From: Skermanella mucosa
GTDB lineage: Bacteria > Pseudomonadota > Alphaproteobacteria > Azospirillales > Azospirillaceae
NCBI RefSeq assembly: GCF_016765655.2
Contig: NZ_CP086106.1
Coordinates: forward strand, 6,343,184-6,407,183
Direction of reading: 5' to 3'
DNA length: 64,000 nt
The position numbers and the translations under genes were made by a program. Positions 60,765 through 64,000 of the stretch are shown here, one piece after another. Position 1 is the stretch's first letter. Every line of letters begins with the position of its first letter. A model generated the notes under the pieces. It made no database searches and had not been told where the DNA came from. It saw nothing but the letters and a program-made list of their open reading frames with translations.

Positions 60765-61604
60765 ATGCCAGAACTGCCCGAAGTCGAAACGGTCTGCCGC
60801 GGGCTCGCGCTCAAGATGGAGGGGCGCGTGCTCGCGACGGTGGAGCAGCGCCGCCCCAACCTCCGCATCCCGTTCCCCGAGCGCATGGTCGAGCGGCTGA
60901 CCGGCCGGCGGGTCGTCACGATCCGGCGGCGCGCCAAGTACATCCTGATCCACCTGGACGACGGCCAGGTGCTGATCGTCCATCTCGGCATGTCCGGCCG
61001 CATGACCATCGGCCGCGACCTGGGGCCGCCGCTGCCCCACGACCACGTCCTGCTGACCACCGACGACGGCTCCGAGGTGCGCTTCAACGACGCGCGCCGA
61101 TTCGGCCTGATGGCCCTGACGGGGGAGGACGAACTGGACCGCCACCCCCTGCTGGCCTCCCTGGGGCCGGAGCCGCTGGGCAACGGCTTCGACGCTGAGA
61201 CGCTGTCCGACGCGCTGCGATCGAAGATCACGCCGATCAAGGCGGCGCTGCTCGACCAGACCGTGGTCGCCGGCCTGGGCAACATCTATGTGTGCGAGGC
61301 GCTGTTCCGGTCCGGCATCAGCCCCAGGCGGATCGCCGCCACGGTGGCCGGCCGCCGGGCCGAGCGGCTGGTGCCCGCCATCCGCGAGGTCCTGGCCGAG
61401 GCGATCGAGGCGGGCGGCTCGACGCTCCGCGACTATGTCCAGTCCTCCGGCGAGCTGGGCTATTTCCAGCACCGGTTCGCGGTCTACGACCGCGAGGGGC
61501 GGGCCTGCCCCGGCTGCACCTGCGACGTCGAACGCACCGGCGGGGTGCAGCGGATCGTGCAGGCCAACCGATCGACTTTCTATTGTCCGCGACGCCAGCG
61601 CTGA
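60765..61604 (+). CDS. mutM: Formamidopyrimidine-DNA glycosylase with an unusual zinc finger
   Basis: From ATG 60765 ([20 protein letters not shown]) the product has 279 residues, with the catalytic Pro2 and Glu3 exposed after Met removal. It removes 8-oxoguanine and ring-opened purines. [20 protein letters not shown] and [20 protein letters not shown] are conserved. The usual zinc finger, CxxC...CxxC, here reads [32 protein letters not shown]: the fourth Cys is Arg, while an extra Cys occurs in the first half. Starts further upstream would mask Pro2 and are therefore rejected. Confidence 0.95.
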   Translation: MPELPEVETVCRGLALKMEGRVLATVEQRRPNLRIPFPERMVERLTGRRVVTIRRRAKYILIHLDDGQVLIVHLGMSGRMTIGRDLGPPLPHDHVLLTTDDGSEVRFNDARRFGLMALTGEDELDRHPLLASLGPEPLGNGFDAETLSDALRSKITPIKAALLDQTVVAGLGNIYVCEALFRSGISPRRIAATVAGRRAERLVPAIREVLAEAIEAGGSTLRDYVQSSGELGYFQHRFAVYDREGRACPGCTCDVERTGGVQRIVQANRSTFYCPRRQR

Positions 61605-61620
61605 TGTATCGCTTAGGCCC

Positions 61621-62043
61621 ATGCCGCGCCTTCCGGTCCTTCCCTTCGCGGTCCTCGCCGCCGTCCTGTTCCAGGCCCAGCCCTTCGGCTCGCCCGGCGG
61701 GGCGGGGCTTTGCGGTCCGGCCGGGGCGAACGCCGCGGATGCCTTCGTGGACGGGATCGACGACCTGCCCCTGATGCCCGGCCTCGTCACGGTCGCCGAC
61801 CAGGCCCTCGTGTTCGACAAGCCGGGCGGCCGGATCGTGCAGGCGGTCGCCACGGGCACCCTGGACGCCTCCGCCATCCGGAGCTTCTATGCCGAAACGG
61901 CCCCCCAGCTCGGCTGGGCCGCGGCGGGGGAGGGGCGATTCCTGCGGGACGGCGAGCTCCTGCGCATAGAACTGGTCGAGGAGCCGGCCGCCTCTGGCCG
62001 GGGGGGCCCGGTGACCGTCCGCTTCATGCTGATACCGCAATAG
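61621..62043 (+). CDS. Exported protein of unknown function
   Basis: From ATG 61621 the product has 140 residues with a signal-like start ([20 protein letters not shown], possible cleavage near ANA-AD). The mature part ([70 protein letters not shown]) resembles short conserved proteins that often lie between mutM and the enoyl-CoA hydratase gene in alphaproteobacteria. I cannot name a function. It begins 16 bases after mutM. Confidence 0.8.
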   Translation: MPRLPVLPFAVLAAVLFQAQPFGSPGGAGLCGPAGANAADAFVDGIDDLPLMPGLVTVADQALVFDKPGGRIVQAVATGTLDASAIRSFYAETAPQLGWAAAGEGRFLRDGELLRIELVEEPAASGRGGPVTVRFMLIPQ

Positions 62044-62095
62044 CCGGCCCCCATCCGGTCGACACCCGGGCCAGGCAACATCTGGGAGTAGAGAC

Positions 62096-62872
62096 ATGCC
62101 TTACGAGAACATCCTGGTCGAGACCCGCGGCCATGTCGGGCTCATCACGCTGAACCGGCCGAAGGCGCTCAACGCCCTGTCCGACGCCCTGGTGACCGAG
62201 CTGGCCGCCGCCGTGGACGCTTTCGAGGCCGACGACGAGATCGGTTGCATCGTCCTGACCGGCAGCGACCGGGCCTTCGCCGCCGGCGCCGACATCAAGG
62301 AGATGGCCGGACGGGACTACATGGACGTCTATCTCTCCGACTTCATCACCCGCAAATGGGGCCGGGTCGCCACCGCCCGCAAGCCGGTGATCGCGGCGGT
62401 CGCCGGCTACGCGCTGGGCGGCGGCTGCGAGCTGGCGATGATGTGCGACTTCATCCTGGCGGCCGACACCGCCAAGTTCGGCCAGCCGGAGATCACCATC
62501 GGCACCATCCCCGGCGCCGGCGGCACCCAGCGCCTGACCCGATTCGTCGGCAAGTCCAAGGCGATGGAGATGGTCCTGACCGGCCGCACCATCGACGCCG
62601 CCGAGGCCGAGCGCTGCGGCCTGGTCAGCCGGATCGTGCCGGCGGCCGACCTGGTGGACGAGGCCATGAAGGTCGCGGCCCGGATCGCCTCGCTGTCGCG
62701 TCCCGTCGTGATGATGGCGAAGGAATCGGTCAACCGCTCCTACGAGACGACCCTGGAGGAGGGGATCCGGTTCGAGCGCCGCCTGTTCCATTCCACCTTC
62801 GCGACCGAGGACCAGAAGGAAGGGATGGCCGCCTTCGCCGAGAAGCGCGAAGCCAACTTCAAGAACCGCTGA
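62096..62872 (+). CDS. Enoyl-CoA hydratase
   Basis: This 258-residue crotonase-fold enzyme has the oxyanion-hole segment [20 protein letters not shown], the first catalytic Glu region in [20 protein letters not shown] and the second in [20 protein letters not shown]. The C-terminal [20 protein letters not shown] matches short-chain enoyl-CoA hydratases of fatty-acid degradation. It is part of the conserved mutM-hydratase-rpsT order. The precise chain-length preference is unknown. Confidence 0.95.
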   Translation: MPYENILVETRGHVGLITLNRPKALNALSDALVTELAAAVDAFEADDEIGCIVLTGSDRAFAAGADIKEMAGRDYMDVYLSDFITRKWGRVATARKPVIAAVAGYALGGGCELAMMCDFILAADTAKFGQPEITIGTIPGAGGTQRLTRFVGKSKAMEMVLTGRTIDAAEAERCGLVSRIVPAADLVDEAMKVAARIASLSRPVVMMAKESVNRSYETTLEEGIRFERRLFHSTFATEDQKEGMAAFAEKREANFKNR

Positions 62873-62921
62873 AGTCCCGCCAAGGGGAGGGCCGGGGCGG
62901 GAGAAAAGCGACTCTCCCGCC

Positions 62922-62951
62922 TTGACTCTCCAAGGCGACGCCCCCTATAAA
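62922..62951 (+). promoter_or_regulatory. rpsT promoter
   Basis: TTGACT (62922-62927) and TATAAA (62946-62951) are near-consensus -35 and -10 elements with an 18-base spacer. The rpsT start codon is 45 bases downstream of the -10 element. Confidence 0.8.
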
Positions 62952-62995
62952 GCGCGCTCGCATTCGGCACAGGTGTGTCCGCAGAAGGTTTAGTT

Positions 62996-63256
62996 ATGGC
63001 CAATCACAAGTCCGCAGAAAAACGTATCCGCCAGACCGAGCGGCGCACCGCCGTGAATCGCGCGCGGGTCAGCCGCATCCGTACCTTCGTCAAGAAGGTC
63101 GAGACCGCCATCGCGACCGGCGACAAGTCCGCCGCCGCCGATGCCTTCAAGGAAGCCCAGCCCGAGCTGATGCGCGGCGTCTCCAAGGGCGTGCTGCATC
63201 GCAACACGGTCTCGCGCAAGCTGTCGCGGCTGTCCTCCCGCATCAAGGCTCTCTGA
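62996..63256 (+). CDS. rpsT: 30S ribosomal protein S20
   Basis: From ATG 62996 ([20 protein letters not shown]) the product has 86 residues, very basic and helical, and it ends [20 protein letters not shown] with Leu. It binds 16S rRNA early in assembly of the 30S subunit. AAGG lies ten bases before the start. The gene has its own strong promoter and an intrinsic terminator. dnaA usually follows rpsT in alphaproteobacteria. Confidence 0.98.
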   Translation: MANHKSAEKRIRQTERRTAVNRARVSRIRTFVKKVETAIATGDKSAAADAFKEAQPELMRGVSKGVLHRNTVSRKLSRLSSRIKAL

Positions 63257-63275
63257 GCCTCCTCGCGGCGGGATC

Positions 63276-63306
63276 AAGCCGCGCCGCTGTCCGGCGCGGC
63301 TTTTTT
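63276..63306 (+). terminator. Intrinsic terminator of rpsT
   Basis: GCCGCGCC (63278-63285) pairs with GGCGCGGC (63293-63300), with flanking AA/TT extending the stem, followed by TTTTTT (63301-63306). It is 19 bases after the rpsT stop. Confidence 0.92.
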
Positions 63307-64000
63307 GTTCCTCGGCTCAATTTCTTCCGCAACTCTTTGGCACCACGAGGTTGCTGAAGCTATAGCTGCGTGCGCGTGGCGTATTCGGAAGAATAAGTCG
63401 TTAGAGAACGAAATTAGCTTTTTCGGCCGTTCCCTGTTCGATCCCGTTGTCAGCCAGACGACACCCTATTAACATTTGTTGACGGACTGGCCGACAACCC
63501 CCGGAGCCTCGCGGAGCCAAGTAATGGCCCGATGTTCCGGCGGGCGGAACGCACGCCAGAGACGGGAATTGGGCGGCTGACGGAAGAACGCCAAGGGAGC
63601 TCCTTCCCCGGCGCCCGGTTACACGAAAAAATGAAATCGACGATCGGCAAGCGACTCGACTTTGCCGACAGGGAGCGGTCTTGCCCACTTTCATGGTGTC
63701 GACGCTGTGCTTCGAGTCTCCCGGAGCGGTCGGAGCGCCCGGGCCGGGGGGGCGTGCCGCGACGGGACGTGACAGTATGGCGCGTGACGGAGCGCCGGCT
63801 GAAAAGTTGATGGCAGGTGCCGGGCTGGTTTCGGCATATTTCCCGCACCCGTGGGATCCCGTCCGGGATCCTGTCGCCCGCTCTCGCGGCGATGCCGCCG
63901 GCGGTGCGGCGAGGTCCCGGGAATCGGGACAGGAATCCGGGTATGGGGCCGGCCACCGCTTCGCGGGGCCGATGGAACGCGGTATCAGGAGCTGATGGGC
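63307..64000. other. Gene-free end of the window, probable dnaA upstream region
   Basis: I see no convincing gene here. The first 200 bases are relatively A/T-rich (for example TATTAACATTTGTTGACGG at about 63468-63486) and could hold promoter elements. The rest is GC-rich with short open frames lacking any recognisable product. No exact TTATCCACA DnaA box is present. ATG 63995 follows AGGAG at short spacing and could be the start of the next gene, but only two codons are visible. Confidence 0.5.

Noticed and set aside
63532..63995. Open frames in the last 500 bases
   Set aside because: They are Arg/Gly/Ser-rich, overlap in several frames, lack family features and look like chance frames in GC-rich DNA.
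63995..64000. ATG after AGGAG at the right edge as the start of dnaA
   Set aside because: Only two codons are visible and the spacing is short, so no product can be assigned although dnaA is expected beyond rpsT.

Overview
The window is GC-rich, gene-dense chromosomal DNA from an alphaproteobacterium, most likely of the Rhodospirillales/Azospirillales (an Azospirillum or Skermanella relative; the genus is an inference). The evidence is an alphaproteobacterial gene order near the replication origin (dut, coaBC, ubiB, ubiE, mutM, enoyl-CoA hydratase, rpsT, normally followed by dnaA), a MucR-type regulator, ornithine-lipid genes, a phasin, a SAM-II riboswitch upstream of metZ, and GTCATGxCCGGxCTTGAxCCGGxCAT-type intergenic repeats. 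I see no rRNA, tRNA, CRISPR array, transposase, integrase or prophage.

Layout. 1-2.5 kb: a porin running off the left edge, a broken GIY-YIG nuclease gene, repeats and a DUF3576 lipoprotein. 2.6-6.2 kb: leuS and holA, with no lptE between them. 6.7-11.1 kb: a two-gene minus-strand unit, a PAS/PAS hybrid histidine kinase with two receiver domains followed by an Atm1-type ABC exporter. 11.3-17.2 kb: a small ORF broken by two TAG codons, then pcp, trpS, murJ and a secreted DUF2961 protein. 17.3-19.5 kb: a TauE/SafE permease, a TIGR02186 membrane protein and a universal stress protein. 19.7-25.4 kb: an adenylate cyclase, an Nfu-type Fe-S scaffold, a polysaccharide deacetylase, a VanX-like dipeptidase, tsaB-rimI, TusA and MucR. 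25.8-28.1 kb: olsB-olsA (ornithine lipids) and a phasin. 28.2-32.3 kb: a sulfur block with a sulfonate/taurine-type ABC importer downstream of metZ, which is preceded by a SAM-II riboswitch and an intrinsic terminator.

32.4-43.2 kb: an FtsH paralogue, small lipoproteins, remnants of a toxin-antitoxin pair beside a perfect 34-bp palindrome, mutS, an APC-family permease and maeB. 43.3-51.7 kb: the phosphate regulon phoR-pstS-pstC-pstA-pstB-phoU-phoB, with a clear Pho box between phoR and pstS and a 15-bp stem-loop between pstS and pstC, followed by a GNAT gene with no ordinary start codon. 51.7-54.7 kb: an overlapping DsrE/MoeB-like pair, cysK and an Rrf2 regulator. 54.6-63.3 kb: the near-origin cluster, interrupted between ubiB and coaBC by two toxin-antitoxin modules (PIN-domain and CcdAB types). 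The CcdAB module lies between two copies of a 41-bp piece of the ubiB 3' end. The last 0.7 kb, after the rpsT terminator, is non-coding and probably leads to dnaA.

Themes. Sulfur handling recurs (metZ with its riboswitch, sulfonate importer, TauE-type permease, TusA, DsrE, MoeB-like E1, cysK with an Rrf2 regulator, Nfu). So does adaptation to phosphate limitation (Pho regulon, ornithine lipids). The most unusual material is accessory: the TA island with its ubiB repeat, the TA remnant next to a REP-like palindrome, the double-amber ORF and the GNAT lacking a start codon.
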